NCBI GenBank assembly: GCA_963975425.1
Contig: CAXBGS010000010.1
Span: forward strand, 248,001-312,000
Direction of reading: 5' to 3'
DNA length: 64,000 nucleotides
Source: CAXBGS01 sp963975425
Lineage (GTDB): Bacteria; Planctomycetota; Planctomycetia; Pirellulales; Pirellulaceae
Made by a program: the position numbers and the translations under genes. The notes under the pieces were generated by a model, which saw only the letters and a program-made list of their open reading frames with translations, was not told the origin of the DNA and did not search any database. Positions 44,938 to 54,054 of this stretch are shown here, one piece after another (the first letter of the stretch is position 1; the number at the start of each line of letters is the position of its first letter).

Positions 44938-45498
44938 CTAAGACAACAACAGCCCCTGCTCGTCGGTGTCTTCCCACTCGCGGCGAACCTCTCGCAAACC
45001 ATAAGCACACAGCTCGAACTGTTCGCTCAGTCGATGCAAGAGCTGGCACGAGGGACGATCTTCACCGCCTTCGATTTCGGCGGCAATCGCATAGGCTCGT
45101 TTGCCCTGGCGACAATAGTCCAAGAATGCATCGGGCGACTGGTGCGCCTTGGCGCGTCGCAAGCTCTCTGGATACATCCCCGACCAGAATAGCGTGAAGT
45201 CGCCGATGTGGCGGTGAACCTCGCGGCGGGCAAGCCCGATTCGCTGTTCGGCCTCGCACAACATCTGAAAGACTTCCGTCGCCGGCTGACCATTGGTTCG
45301 CCGGACGCGGTGCAGTGAATCCATTCGAACACTTCGCAACAACATGTCGCTTAGGTATTCGATCAGCTGGACGTCGGCGACGCCAAGCTTTGACTGAAAG
45401 ATGTACTCACTCAGTCCGCTAAAGAAGCGTTCAATCGCAGTTTGCTGCGGTTGCTCGTGTTGATCTTGCTCAGGTTGCATCGACTCCTCCGCATTCAT
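44938..45498 (-). CDS. Conserved hypothetical, mostly helical soluble protein
   Basis: 186 aa from the ATG at 45498; a second ATG at 45480 has GGAGGAG just before it and is equally possible. After a Gln/Glu-rich start the protein is helical and charged (FFSGLSEYIFQSKLGVADV; EAEQRIGLARREVHRHIGD; TLFWSGMYPESL). No signal peptide or membrane helix. Not recognised; it lies behind the SNF2 helicase gene (165 bp gap) on the same strand and could be co-transcribed. Confidence 0.7.
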   Translation of the reverse strand: MNAEESMQPEQDQHEQPQQTAIERFFSGLSEYIFQSKLGVADVQLIEYLSDMLLRSVRMDSLHRVRRTNGQPATEVFQMLCEAEQRIGLARREVHRHIGDFTLFWSGMYPESLRRAKAHQSPDAFLDYCRQGKRAYAIAAEIEGGEDRPSCQLLHRLSEQFELCAYGLREVRREWEDTDEQGLLLS

Positions 45499-45662
45499 GC
45501 AATCGGACGACGGGAATCCCTGAAATCCACAATTAGTAAACGGCGGACACCGAGTCAAGAGAAAAGCAAACGCAAACTCGGCGCCGGAACCGTTCCGCCT
45601 GTGAACAATTCCCATTGCATTGTACGCGTTGACGAACTGTCCCGTTCGTTCAAGCAACTCAT

Positions 45663-47390
45663 TCAAGCAACCTTCTTTCCACCGGGGGCACGCAAATCAA
45701 ACAGCCCAAAGATCTCGTCACGCGTTAAACCGCCACCCTTGGTCGGGGCCCCCTGCTTTGCGAACAGTGCGTCAAACATTTCACGTTTCTGATCCAAGAC
45801 GGCGGCGATGCGCTGCTCGATGGTATTGATCGCCAACATTCGCGTGACGGTAACGGCGCCTGCGGCACCAATACGGTGCGCACGATTGATCGCTTGATCT
45901 TCGATTGCCGGATTCCACCAACGGTCAAACAGAAACACGTACTCGCAAAATTGCAAATTCAAACCAACGCTGCCCGCACCGTAACTCATCATAATTACGC
46001 TGCAATTGGGATCGTTTTTGAATTGATCGATCACCCCTTCACGCTTCTTGTGCGGAATGCGTCCGTGGTACTCGATCGCCCCAAACCGCTGCATGGCAGG
46101 CCGCATCTTTTCAATGCTGTTGACCCACTGACTAAATACGATTGCTTTTTTTCCGCTCGCAGAAACCTCTTCCATGTCGGCGACTAAACGGTCCAGCTTG
46201 GCGCTGCTGCCGGTCGGCGGATCGAAGTTGCAGATTTGCTTTAGTCGCAGAACCAATTCAAACACGTGCGTGATCGTGAGTTCTTCATCAAGTTTTTCCA
46301 ACTGGATGACGCCTTCGTTTTCGGCCGACTCGTAGGTCGCCCACTGCTCTGGAGTCAAATCAAGTTCGGCATCGCGATAGAGTTTCGGCGGCATGTCGTC
46401 CATCACCATGTCCTTGGTGCGGCGCAAGATATAGTCGCGTGAACGGTTCGCCATTTCGGTGATCGGCATACCCGTTTGCAAATACCCGGGCGACAGATAG
46501 TCGAAAATCCCAACGAGATCATCGGGTGAGTTTTCGACCGGGGTCCCCGTCAAAGCCCACGACCGCGTGCGGGGTATCGCCCGGATGATTTCACTGGTGG
46601 TGCTGTTGCGGTTCTTGATCCGCTGTGCTTCATCGAGCGCGACAAGATCGAAATGCAGACCGCTGTCCAGAACGATATCCTTGTCGCGCAAGACAACTTC
46701 ATAGTTCGCGATTTTCACTGGCACTTGCGGCGATTTCCACTGGAACTCGCGGGTCGCGGCGCTGCCCGAGATTGCCGAAACCGGCACTTCCGGCGCCCAA
46801 AGTGCAAACTCGCGAATCCAGTTGCTGACCAACGGCTTGGGACAAACCATCAGCACGTTGCGTACTTGACCACTGCACAACAACAATCGGATCGTGCTGA
46901 TCGCTTGCATCGTTTTCCCCAGCCCCATCTCGTCAGCAAGCACACCTGCGTATCGTGGAAACAGAAACGCAATTCCGTCCAGCTGATAAGGAAACGGCTC
47001 GAAGGGAAAATTCAGTTGGCCGCTGCCGACCAACAAATCAAGCGGCGGCTGCAAAAGGTAGTACAGCCGATCTTGCAACTTGACGACGTCGCCCGGCGGT
47101 TTGATTCGATGATGTTTGGTGGACTTGCGTTTGGGCTTCTTTGCCGCGACTACCGCCTTGCTCGATTCATCAGCCGACGGCAGCTGTGCCGGTTTCCATC
47201 GACTTGATTCGGGAAACAAGAATCCAGAAGCGCTAGCCTTGATTCGGGGCAACCGAATTGGCAGCGAACGAGGCTGAATCTTCTCCAGCTGTATTTCATA
47301 CACGTCGCTCGGCTGCAGCGATTGGCAGGTCCAACTGTTCGCCGCATCGATCTGGACGTTCAAGTGCGCGGAAGAGTGGTTCGGCGACAT
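45663..47390 (-). CDS. SNF2-family DEAD/DEAH-box ATPase
   Basis: 575-aa superfamily-2 translocase. Walker A DEMGLGKT (153-160), Walker B DEAQ (253-256), motif III LTGTPVENS, and motifs V-VI in the second RecA domain (FSQWVNSIEKM; SYGAGSVGLNLQ; DRWWNPAIEDQAINRAHRIG). The first 130 residues are not conserved and contain a Lys/Arg-rich patch, which could bind DNA. There is no accessory nuclease domain. Such proteins remodel protein-DNA or protein-RNA complexes; the target is unknown. Start ATG at 47390. Confidence 0.93.
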   Translation of the reverse strand: MSPNHSSAHLNVQIDAANSWTCQSLQPSDVYEIQLEKIQPRSLPIRLPRIKASASGFLFPESSRWKPAQLPSADESSKAVVAAKKPKRKSTKHHRIKPPGDVVKLQDRLYYLLQPPLDLLVGSGQLNFPFEPFPYQLDGIAFLFPRYAGVLADEMGLGKTMQAISTIRLLLCSGQVRNVLMVCPKPLVSNWIREFALWAPEVPVSAISGSAATREFQWKSPQVPVKIANYEVVLRDKDIVLDSGLHFDLVALDEAQRIKNRNSTTSEIIRAIPRTRSWALTGTPVENSPDDLVGIFDYLSPGYLQTGMPITEMANRSRDYILRRTKDMVMDDMPPKLYRDAELDLTPEQWATYESAENEGVIQLEKLDEELTITHVFELVLRLKQICNFDPPTGSSAKLDRLVADMEEVSASGKKAIVFSQWVNSIEKMRPAMQRFGAIEYHGRIPHKKREGVIDQFKNDPNCSVIMMSYGAGSVGLNLQFCEYVFLFDRWWNPAIEDQAINRAHRIGAAGAVTVTRMLAINTIEQRIAAVLDQKREMFDALFAKQGAPTKGGGLTRDEIFGLFDLRAPGGKKVA

Positions 47391-47610
47391 CCGATGATTT
47401 CCCTAGAATTTTAGTGGTCGACGACACCGATTGACCTGACCAGGATCACGCGTGCAATCAATTTTGCGTGCAATCAATCGTGACCCTACGGCCAACGGTC
47501 GCCGATGACCCACGACATGCTTGCTTCGGTTCGGTGCAGCCAGCTTTTTAGCAGCTTGTGGTGTTCTAGCAGTTTGTGGTTAGACGCTTGTACTTGTTCG
47601 GCATTTGAAC

Positions 47611-48189
47611 TTAAGCGGCTCGGCGAACCGCCTCAGTCGTGGTCGTTGGAGTCACTTGTGCGCGAGCGATTTGTGATTGAGCCTCCTTGATTGCTTCGCG
47701 AATTCGTTCGAGCGGTTCCACGCCATCGGGCAGGTCGGCAAAATGCGTGGCAAGTTCGCGGACGCGGGAGACCTGTTCCATTGGGACGCGCAAGGTCGCG
47801 CCAGCCAAGTCGACTTCGCCAGAGCCGATCAACATATCGTCGGTGATGGGGCCTTCATCGGTTTCGGCGGCCTGAGTTACCAGGGCGACGGGGCACTTTG
47901 CGACGGTCGCCAACTGCAACGCTTCGGGCTGGTCGCAACACAACAACGAAATGGGCGTTCGGCATTTCTTGATCAACAAAGTGCCAATGACTTCACCGAT
48001 CAAATGATCGCGCAAGGTCGGCCCATACAGAATCTCGTGCGCTCTCGTAGCCCGAACCGGCAAGGTGCACTGAAATTCGAGAGGTCGCCCGCCGCTGTTG
48101 AGCACGAGCATGCCTCCGGTCCATCCCGTTCGCTCGTCGTTGGTCACGGTGTAGTAGCCGATGGTCGCAGCGTCTTCGTTTCGTTGCAT
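47611..48189 (-). CDS. Conserved hypothetical protein
   Basis: 192 aa beginning MQRNEDAATIGYYTVTNDE. No signal peptide or membrane helix; mixed alpha/beta composition (GWTGGMLVLNSGGRPLEF; EVIGTLLIKKCRTPISLLCC) and a charged C-terminal helix ending in a Thr-rich tail. Planctomycete-type protein not otherwise recognised. The spacer to the helicase gene (47391-47610) has two GCGTGCAATCAAT copies and no gene. Confidence 0.7.
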   Translation of the reverse strand: MQRNEDAATIGYYTVTNDERTGWTGGMLVLNSGGRPLEFQCTLPVRATRAHEILYGPTLRDHLIGEVIGTLLIKKCRTPISLLCCDQPEALQLATVAKCPVALVTQAAETDEGPITDDMLIGSGEVDLAGATLRVPMEQVSRVRELATHFADLPDGVEPLERIREAIKEAQSQIARAQVTPTTTTEAVRRAA

Positions 48190-48531
48190 TCGTGTTTTTA
48201 GGCCAAATGTTCAAATAGTGTCTGATTGATCACGTACCGCGCGGGCACGTTGTGAGCTTATCTTCACCTGCTTTCGGCGTATCGGTTGTGCGGACTTTAG
48301 TGGTTGATCTGCCGGCGTCAGGGTCGAGTCAAACCGGGAAAAACTTGAGGAAAATATGGAAGAACACTGTTGACGGTCACTAAATTGGCCGAGGCCGCCA
48401 TGATTGCTCGACAAGGTGAATTTTTCGTGGTTATACTCGGAGCGACGTGGCAACCGCCGAGGCGAACGAGCCGCGTTCAGAACACGATATCCACCGAGAT
48501 TCATAAGCCGACACAGCAGGATTCATCGCGC

Positions 48532-48999
48532 ATGTCTTACGACCAGGAACCTATCTCGCCCATGTTTCGAATCGACGTCTCGGCTGACGCGGACGCCGAA
48601 CCGGCCGCTAACGAGACACCGGAAACTCGCGAGCACTTGGCGGTCGATCTGCTGCGACAATTGGTCATCGGCCAACAGCAGCAAAACAAGTTGCTGGATC
48701 AACTATGTCAGCAAAACGCAGCCATGCAGCAACAACGTGCCAACGAATTGCAGCAGTGGAAAGCAGCCAACCCTGAACTGGCTCGTTCTTGCCGTGAAGC
48801 CGCCGAAACGCTCAGCAAGGTCCAAACGCAATTCTTGGACAATTTGACCGAAGAAATCACGTTTCACGAAGAAAACCTGCTCGAAGGCGAATTCATGATG
48901 AACGAATTCGTCGACCGCTTCGGCCCACGCCTGGCTCATCTCAACGGCGTTCTGCAGGTTCTCGCTCAACTGGGTGCCGCCGACGCCACGCAACAATAG
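48532..48999 (+). CDS. Gln-rich coiled-coil protein
   Basis: 155 aa from the ATG at 48532 (MSYDQEPISPMFRID), preferred over the earlier frame start because the upstream 54 residues are of spacer-like composition. An acidic N-terminus is followed by a Gln-rich helix (about 40-75; QQQQNKLLDQLCQQNAAMQ) and further helices. It has no membrane segment. Unknown function. Last chromosomal gene before tRNA-Pro. Confidence 0.7.
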   Translation: MSYDQEPISPMFRIDVSADADAEPAANETPETREHLAVDLLRQLVIGQQQQNKLLDQLCQQNAAMQQQRANELQQWKAANPELARSCREAAETLSKVQTQFLDNLTEEITFHEENLLEGEFMMNEFVDRFGPRLAHLNGVLQVLAQLGAADATQQ

Positions 49000-49115
49000 C
49001 GGCGGGAACAAAATGATTTCTGTTTGTCGCAAAATGTTGGCCAAGTGAACCTTTCGCGAAATCAAACAGTCCGCTAATCTGTGCGGATTCCGCTTCCGAG
49101 GAATACTACAAGTAA

Positions 49116-49189
49116 CGGGGCGTGGCGCAGGCTGGTAGCGCGTCTGGTTTGGGACCAGAAGGTCGCAGGTTCGAATCCTGTCGCCCCGA
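49116..49189 (+). tRNA. tRNA-Pro (anticodon UGG), integration target
   Basis: Acceptor stem CGGGGCG/CGCCCCG, D-arm GGCGCAGGCTGGTAGCGC, anticodon stem TCTGG/CCAGA around the loop TTTGGGA (anticodon TGG), T-arm CAGGTTCGAATCCTG, discriminator A, no CCA encoded. The 3' part (from 49166) is repeated exactly at 63393, so a mobile element is inserted here and its attL core rebuilds the intact tRNA. Confidence 0.97.
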
Positions 49190-49192
49190 TTT
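49166..49192. other. attL core (27 bp) at the tRNA-Pro 3' end
   Basis: Runs from the T-arm through the acceptor stem and three bases beyond the tRNA. Identical to 63393-63419; the flanking bases differ (G versus A on the left), so the limits are sharp. Confidence 0.93.
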
Positions 49193-49207
49193 TTTTCTCA
49201 GTCAAAC

Positions 49208-49252
49208 AAATGCCGCAAGTTGTTTCCCGTAAACGACTTGCGGCATTTTTAT
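49208..49252 (+). terminator. Terminator supplied by the element behind tRNA-Pro
   Basis: A 13-bp stem AAATGCCGCAAGT/ACTTGCGGCATTT followed by TTATTG. Lies inside the element and would end the tRNA-Pro transcript, replacing the original terminator that is now at 63426. Confidence 0.88.
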
Positions 49253-49287
49253 TGCGCCAGCAATCTGCTAGCAAACTGGCAATTCTA

Positions 49288-49329
49288 GGGGTTCAACGAT
49301 AAAAAAGGGTTCAACGAGGGGTTCAACGA
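49288..49329. repeat. Three GGGTTCAACGA repeats next to attL (arm-type sites)
   Basis: GGGGTTCAACGA at 49288-49299, AGGGTTCAACGA at 49306-49317 and GGGGTTCAACGA at 49318-49329, about 100 bp inside attL and directly before the integrase gene. The same motif occurs next to attR. Arrays like this are what the arm-binding domain of a tyrosine integrase uses. Confidence 0.75.
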
Positions 49330-49360
49330 GAACGCGAATCAAAAGCAGAGAGCCGGCACC

Positions 49361-50839
49361 GTGACAGCGTACGAATTGACTTGGATCAATGGCGGCAAAA
49401 CCAAGGGCGGCAAGCGCCGTCAGGGCCGATGGCGCAAGAAGCACCGCAAGCAGCCGGCCAAGTACTTCTCGCTCTTGCCAGGCGAGACGAAGGCCTCGTC
49501 TTATCAGCGATGCCTGCGAGAATGTCGAAAGTGGATGGCGGAGGTTGATGGGCGATTGGATTCGCAGAGCGCAACCGCTACTCGCGATGCATGGATGCCG
49601 GTCGCGACCGCTCTCCAGGATGCGATGCAGAGCATCATTGATCGGCACGGTGACACAGAGCAGACACGGCTCATCTATCGAGACCTCAGACAGACGTTCG
49701 GCGACAGGCTCCTCGAGGCCTCGATCGCCGGCGGAGTATCACCCGGCGATGACGACGTCGAGACCATCGTCGGCATGATCGCTGATCATGCCGATAGCCT
49801 CAGCCAGATCCATTGGCAGCCACCGGTTAGCGGCGACGGAAATCTAGTATCTGCACCCGAGCTAGCGTCTGGCCAGCCTCCCTGGGAATCGGAACCAGAT
49901 CACGACAATACGCTCGCTGCATTAGCTGACCGTTTTGCAAACGGCATCAAGGTTGAGCAATCTCTCCAGCATGCGCATGAAACCCGCAAGCAGATTGCAA
50001 ATTTTCTCGGCTGGCTCCCGGCTGGCTGCGGTGTCGAGGAGGCGTTCGGCGGAAGCACGCTCGAGTCATATCGGCAACATGTGCTAGGCTTGGACCTGGC
50101 CGATAAGACAAAATCGAACCGCATCAACCCGGTCAAGCAATTCGCTCGATGGCTATACCGCATCGAAGCGATAAGCGAAATTCCCAGAGCGATCGTTACT
50201 GACAGCTACGCGATCGAGGTCGGCGACTCGGAAGTGAAACCCTATCGCGACGAGGAAGTCACCGCGATCCTTGCCGAGTGCAAGCCGAGAGAACAGCTCT
50301 ACGTGCTTCTTGGCCTGAACTGTGGAATGCTGCAGGGTGATGTCGCGGATTTGAAGCACAGCGAAATCGACTGGCAGGCTGGCACAATCACGCGACAGCG
50401 CAGCAAAAAAAAGAAGAAAGAGAATCTACCGACAATCTGTTGGAAGCTCTGGCCAGCGACGCTCAAGTTGCTAAGCACGTCTCGGTCAGACGATACTGAT
50501 CGAGCGCTGCTGAATGCGCAAGGCCGGCCTCTCGCTGAGAAGAAAGAGGTTAACGGGAAATACACCAAGACAGACACCATCGGCAAGGCGATGGGCCGCA
50601 TCCGTGACCGGATGAAGCGAATGGACCCGCCGGCTCGAACGGAACCGATTTCGTTCAAGCGATTTCGTTCAACGGCAGCGAGCAAGCTCGGTCAACATGA
50701 ATCCTATCGCGCATACGCGCAGCACTTCCTTGCACACGCGCCGACGAACGTCGCCGACAAGCACTATGTTACGCCGAGTCAGGATCAATTCGACCGCGCC
50801 GTCGCTTGGCTCGGCGAGCAGTTCTTGATTCGCAAGTAA
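49361..50839 (+). CDS. int: Tyrosine-recombinase integrase with atypical catalytic motifs
   Basis: 492 aa from a GTG at 49361. A basic N-terminus (residues about 10-35, Lys/Arg-rich, suited to arm-site binding), core-binding helices (about 190-275) and a C-terminal catalytic domain. The box II region FKRFRSTAASKL keeps Arg but has Lys for the usual His; LAHAPTNVADKHYV keeps the His and the nucleophile Tyr. In box I (LNCGMLQGDVADLKHSEID), the position of the invariant Arg is Leu. The same NCG-type box I is, from memory, common in planctomycete recombinases. First gene after attL, in the usual place for the enzyme that made this insertion. Confidence 0.85.
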   Translation: MTAYELTWINGGKTKGGKRRQGRWRKKHRKQPAKYFSLLPGETKASSYQRCLRECRKWMAEVDGRLDSQSATATRDAWMPVATALQDAMQSIIDRHGDTEQTRLIYRDLRQTFGDRLLEASIAGGVSPGDDDVETIVGMIADHADSLSQIHWQPPVSGDGNLVSAPELASGQPPWESEPDHDNTLAALADRFANGIKVEQSLQHAHETRKQIANFLGWLPAGCGVEEAFGGSTLESYRQHVLGLDLADKTKSNRINPVKQFARWLYRIEAISEIPRAIVTDSYAIEVGDSEVKPYRDEEVTAILAECKPREQLYVLLGLNCGMLQGDVADLKHSEIDWQAGTITRQRSKKKKKENLPTICWKLWPATLKLLSTSRSDDTDRALLNAQGRPLAEKKEVNGKYTKTDTIGKAMGRIRDRMKRMDPPARTEPISFKRFRSTAASKLGQHESYRAYAQHFLAHAPTNVADKHYVTPSQDQFDRAVAWLGEQFLIRK

Positions 50840-50886
50840 TGCAATACTCATTGCACTACTTGCACTCATTGCATCCTCCACCAATC

Positions 50887-50916
50887 CCCGCCGAAAAAAA
50901 GGCGGGATTTTTTTTT
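50887..50916 (+). terminator. Terminator of the integrase gene
   Basis: CCCGCC/GGCGGG stem with a GAAAAAAA loop, followed by ATTTTTTTTT. Separates the integrase from the next transcript. Confidence 0.9.
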
Positions 50917-50928
50917 GCTCTTCTCTCC

Positions 50929-50994
50929 GCAATCTGCTAGCAGAGCGTGCTAAGTGTTGCGCCCGGAGTGACTTAGCATCGCTTTTTGCGATGC
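50929..50994. promoter_or_regulatory. Cluster of palindromes upstream of the regulator gene (candidate operators)
   Basis: Contains TCTGCTAGCAGA (50933-50944, perfect palindrome), whose 14-bp surrounding GCAATCTGCTAGCA also occurs at 49260-49273 in front of the integrase; GCTAAGT...ACTTAGC (50949-50955 and 50971-50977); and GCATCGC/GCGATGC (50976-50994). Placement before the regulator gene and before int suggests operator or Xis-binding sites. Confidence 0.5.
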
Positions 50995-51078
50995 GCCGCC
51001 GATTAGGTGCGCCGGTCTCACCGCGTTAAGTTCTCGGTTCGTCGGACCAAAAACACCAAGCAGCAAAGGAAGAAAGTA

Positions 51079-51303
51079 ATGGATCTCAACTCACCACCCA
51101 TGGCGCCCGGAGCCGAGCCGCTGAGTCCCTCACAGATCGCGGAGCGATGCCGCGTCCGGGCGCAATCTGTCTACTACTGGCAGGATCGTGGCTTGTTGAC
51201 GCCTGATGGCGATCGGTTGCGACTGCCGTTCAGCCGTACTGGCACCCGCCGCTATACGTCGAGTCGCGACCTGACAGCGTTCCTGAAGCGATGCCAGTGG
51301 TGA
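51079..51303 (+). CDS. MerR-like helix-turn-helix protein, probable excisionase/regulator
   Basis: 74 aa from the ATG at 51079, with AAAGGAAG upstream. The core LSPSQIAERCRVRAQSVYYW plus DRGLLTPDG and RRYTSSRDLTAFLK is a winged helix-turn-helix of the MerR/AlpA/Xis type. Small proteins like this next to an integrase act as excision factors or as activators of integrase expression. The last codons are duplicated across the stop (GATGCCAGTGGT twice, 51290-51313). Confidence 0.8.
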   Translation: MDLNSPPMAPGAEPLSPSQIAERCRVRAQSVYYWQDRGLLTPDGDRLRLPFSRTGTRRYTSSRDLTAFLKRCQW

Positions 51304-51328
51304 TGCCAGTGGTAGCCCAAAAAATAAA

Positions 51329-51357
51329 CCCGGTCAGCGTGGACAGCGCTGACCGGG
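51329..51357. terminator. Hairpin behind the regulator gene
   Basis: Perfect 11-bp stem CCCGGTCAGCG/CGCTGACCGGG with a 7-nt loop. No T-tract, so it may be a weak terminator or a processing or attenuation structure before the replication gene. Confidence 0.55.
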
Positions 51358-51402
51358 CTCAAAGTCTCAAACTTTTCTCTAATCACAAAAAGCGATACGC
51401 AA

Positions 51403-54054
51403 ATGTTACTGCAAATGGCAAGCATAGACAACATCCCTCCGATGCACTTTTCGGATCCTAGCCACATCCCCGCCGAACTCCGCGAGCGCAACCAATGGAT
51501 CACTTGGGGCTTTCGCCACAAGACCACCAAGATCCCGATGACGATCTCGGGCGGGTTCGCGAAAACGAACAACCCCTCGACGTTCTCTTCATTCGAGGAA
51601 GTCAAACACCTCGGCAAAATCGCGTACGTTTTCCAAGCGGACGATCCCTACACCGGCGTCGATCTCGATAACTGCATCGACGAGAACGGAAAGCTTCGCG
51701 ACTGGGCCGCGCCGATCGTCTCTCGTCTGATCGGCGTAGGGTACGGTGAGATTTCGCCCAGCGGCAACGGGATTAAGTTCACGCTGCGTGGCGCCAAGCC
51801 GGAAGGGTCAAGCTGCGTGCATAAATTCGGCGATGATAAGCAGCAGGTAGAGGTCTACGATTTCAATCGCTATTGGGCGATGACTGGCGATTTGTATGCC
51901 GGCAGCCGCGCGATCGCGTCGGACGAAGCCGGGCAGAAGGTTGTTGATTGGATTTGCCAGGAGTATTTGGGTGCGGCGAAGGAGATGGAGCCAGAGCCGG
52001 AGACGACGAGCCTGACGGTCGACAACGTCACTGTTTCGGCAAGAGGCGTAAGCCTGGAAGGTTTTTCGGCGTACGACTATCCGGAGATGAACTATGATCA
52101 GCCGAGTCTGGCTAGCGATCTGCAGGCTCGCGCGACTGCGTATATCGATTCGATTCCGACCCCGATGAACGGAAACAGGAACAACACGGTTTTTAGCGTC
52201 GCTGGTCATCTACGCTCGCTTGTCGACGAGAACGATAGATCTCTGAGTGAGCAAGAGATCACCGATCTGATACTCGGATGGAATCGCCAATTCGTTGAAC
52301 CACTCGACGAGAGAGAGGTCCGGCAAACGGTTCGCAGTTCAGGTAGGAACGGGACGCCTCGCGAGCGCAAACCGCCGACTGCGTTTGATGACTTCGGTGA
52401 GTACTCGACATCTTTCGTATCGCCGGCTCTGTCGAGTGATGCTGACGCTGACGAGCTGCAGGAGTGGATGCAGGGCGTTCTTGATTCCGCCCTTCAGTGG
52501 GCTTCGGTTCGCGATAAGGACCGGCACGAACGTGCGATACTGCTCGCAAACATGTACCTCTTCACAGACGAGGGCCGGCGGTCGTGCATACCGGTCGAGC
52601 ATGCCGAAGCGTTTGTTTCCAAATGGAACAGCGCGTTGCCCAATCCGCTACCGGCCGACGAGATCAGTTTTTGCACAAAGATTGCAGGCGAGAGCAACCC
52701 TGATTTCGTTTCGAGACTTCGCAAGAACATTGCCCAGCGGCCGCCGGAGATCAACGAGCAAGATATCGTCGACGGCGACCCAGACAAGAAAATCATCGAG
52801 CGATATCCGCGCATGCCAATGCACCTCCTGATGGCTCCTGGTCTGATCGAGACGGCGATCGAGTACGTCACATCGATGCAAATCACACCACAGCCGGAAC
52901 TGGCGTGGGGTGGATTTTTGGCCGGTCTAGCAACCGTGACCGGTCGTGTCGCGGAGGACGCTTCCATGTATGGAACGCGAACGAATATCTATACTCTCGG
53001 GCTTGCAGAATCCGGTGGCGGTAAGGACGGTTCGCGAAAGCTAAACAAGGCCTTATTCGAGGCGATTGCCGGACACAGTCAATCGCGATTTCAGGGGCCT
53101 GAGCGGCTGGCTTCTTCAGCTGCCGTGAACTCCTGGGTAGCGAGTCATCCAGCCTCGCTTTTTCAACTCGACGAGGTCGGAGAATTACTAAAAAGCACAT
53201 GCGAGGGAAAAGCACCGCCACACAAACGTGACATCCTCGCGATTCTCAAGCACATGTATACATCGAGCGATGGCGTATACACGTCAGATGGATACGCTGA
53301 TCTGAGCAAGGTGCATGACATTCACAATCCGCATGCGTGCATCTGGGGCACGGCGACGCCTGAAAAAGCCTGGTCTGCGATGAATCCAGACCAAGTCAGT
53401 GATGGATTCATCGGGAGGCTGTTTCTGCTGCTCGGGTGGAACACGCCGCCTCGGCAAGTGCCGAGCACGAAGCCAGCCATTCCGCAGGATTTGATCGATG
53501 GGTTCATATATTGGGCGGGTAAGCATCAGACGTCGCCCAGAAACAACTTAGCGCCGCCCGTAAACACCATCCCGTTTTGCGCTGGAACGCAGGCGATGCT
53601 CGACAAGAGGTACATGGACATCGCGAAGGCGGTATACAAGAGTCGGGATTCGGCAGAGCGTGCGATTTTGAATCGATCAACCGAGAAGATCGCCAAACTC
53701 GCGATGCTGTTTGCGATCTCGCGAGCCACCCTGGGTGGCAAACTCCAGATCGAGGATTGCGACGCCGATCTCGCAATCGCGTTTGTGGATTTTCACTCAG
53801 ACCGTCTGCTCGGCATGATTCGCGAGAACATTGCCGAGAACGAGCACGAGCTGAACCTGAACACGGTCTATGCCGTGATCAAATCGTTTGGCAAGAAAGG
53901 TGCGACGACTACTCAGGTCACCCAAAAAACAAGGAAGCTAAACGGACGACAGCGCCGTGAAATCCTCGATCAGCTGATCGAGGAGGGCTCAGTTTGCAGG
54001 GGCAAGATTTCGACGAGCGGGTCTAAATTCTTCGCGATGAAAACGAAGAGGTAG
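51403..54054 (+). CDS. Primase-polymerase/DUF3987 helicase-like replication protein
   Basis: 883 aa. The N-terminal part is an archaeo-eukaryotic primase-polymerase domain: metal-binding GVDLDNC (Asp87, Asp89), ISPSGNGIKF and the YDFNRYWAMTG segment typical of phage PrimPols. After a linker the DUF3987-type ATPase region starts near 490, with a P-loop-like SGGGKDGS (about 537-544) and a LFQLDEVGELL Walker B (near 590). The C-terminus has a winged-helix-like end (KGATTTQVTQKTRKL...REILDQLIEEGSVCRGK). Such fusions start replication in P4-like satellites and plasmids. The iteron region just downstream is the probable target. The start could also be at 51418. Confidence 0.85.
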   Translation: MLLQMASIDNIPPMHFSDPSHIPAELRERNQWITWGFRHKTTKIPMTISGGFAKTNNPSTFSSFEEVKHLGKIAYVFQADDPYTGVDLDNCIDENGKLRDWAAPIVSRLIGVGYGEISPSGNGIKFTLRGAKPEGSSCVHKFGDDKQQVEVYDFNRYWAMTGDLYAGSRAIASDEAGQKVVDWICQEYLGAAKEMEPEPETTSLTVDNVTVSARGVSLEGFSAYDYPEMNYDQPSLASDLQARATAYIDSIPTPMNGNRNNTVFSVAGHLRSLVDENDRSLSEQEITDLILGWNRQFVEPLDEREVRQTVRSSGRNGTPRERKPPTAFDDFGEYSTSFVSPALSSDADADELQEWMQGVLDSALQWASVRDKDRHERAILLANMYLFTDEGRRSCIPVEHAEAFVSKWNSALPNPLPADEISFCTKIAGESNPDFVSRLRKNIAQRPPEINEQDIVDGDPDKKIIERYPRMPMHLLMAPGLIETAIEYVTSMQITPQPELAWGGFLAGLATVTGRVAEDASMYGTRTNIYTLGLAESGGGKDGSRKLNKALFEAIAGHSQSRFQGPERLASSAAVNSWVASHPASLFQLDEVGELLKSTCEGKAPPHKRDILAILKHMYTSSDGVYTSDGYADLSKVHDIHNPHACIWGTATPEKAWSAMNPDQVSDGFIGRLFLLLGWNTPPRQVPSTKPAIPQDLIDGFIYWAGKHQTSPRNNLAPPVNTIPFCAGTQAMLDKRYMDIAKAVYKSRDSAERAILNRSTEKIAKLAMLFAISRATLGGKLQIEDCDADLAIAFVDFHSDRLLGMIRENIAENEHELNLNTVYAVIKSFGKKGATTTQVTQKTRKLNGRQRREILDQLIEEGSVCRGKISTSGSKFFAMKTKR

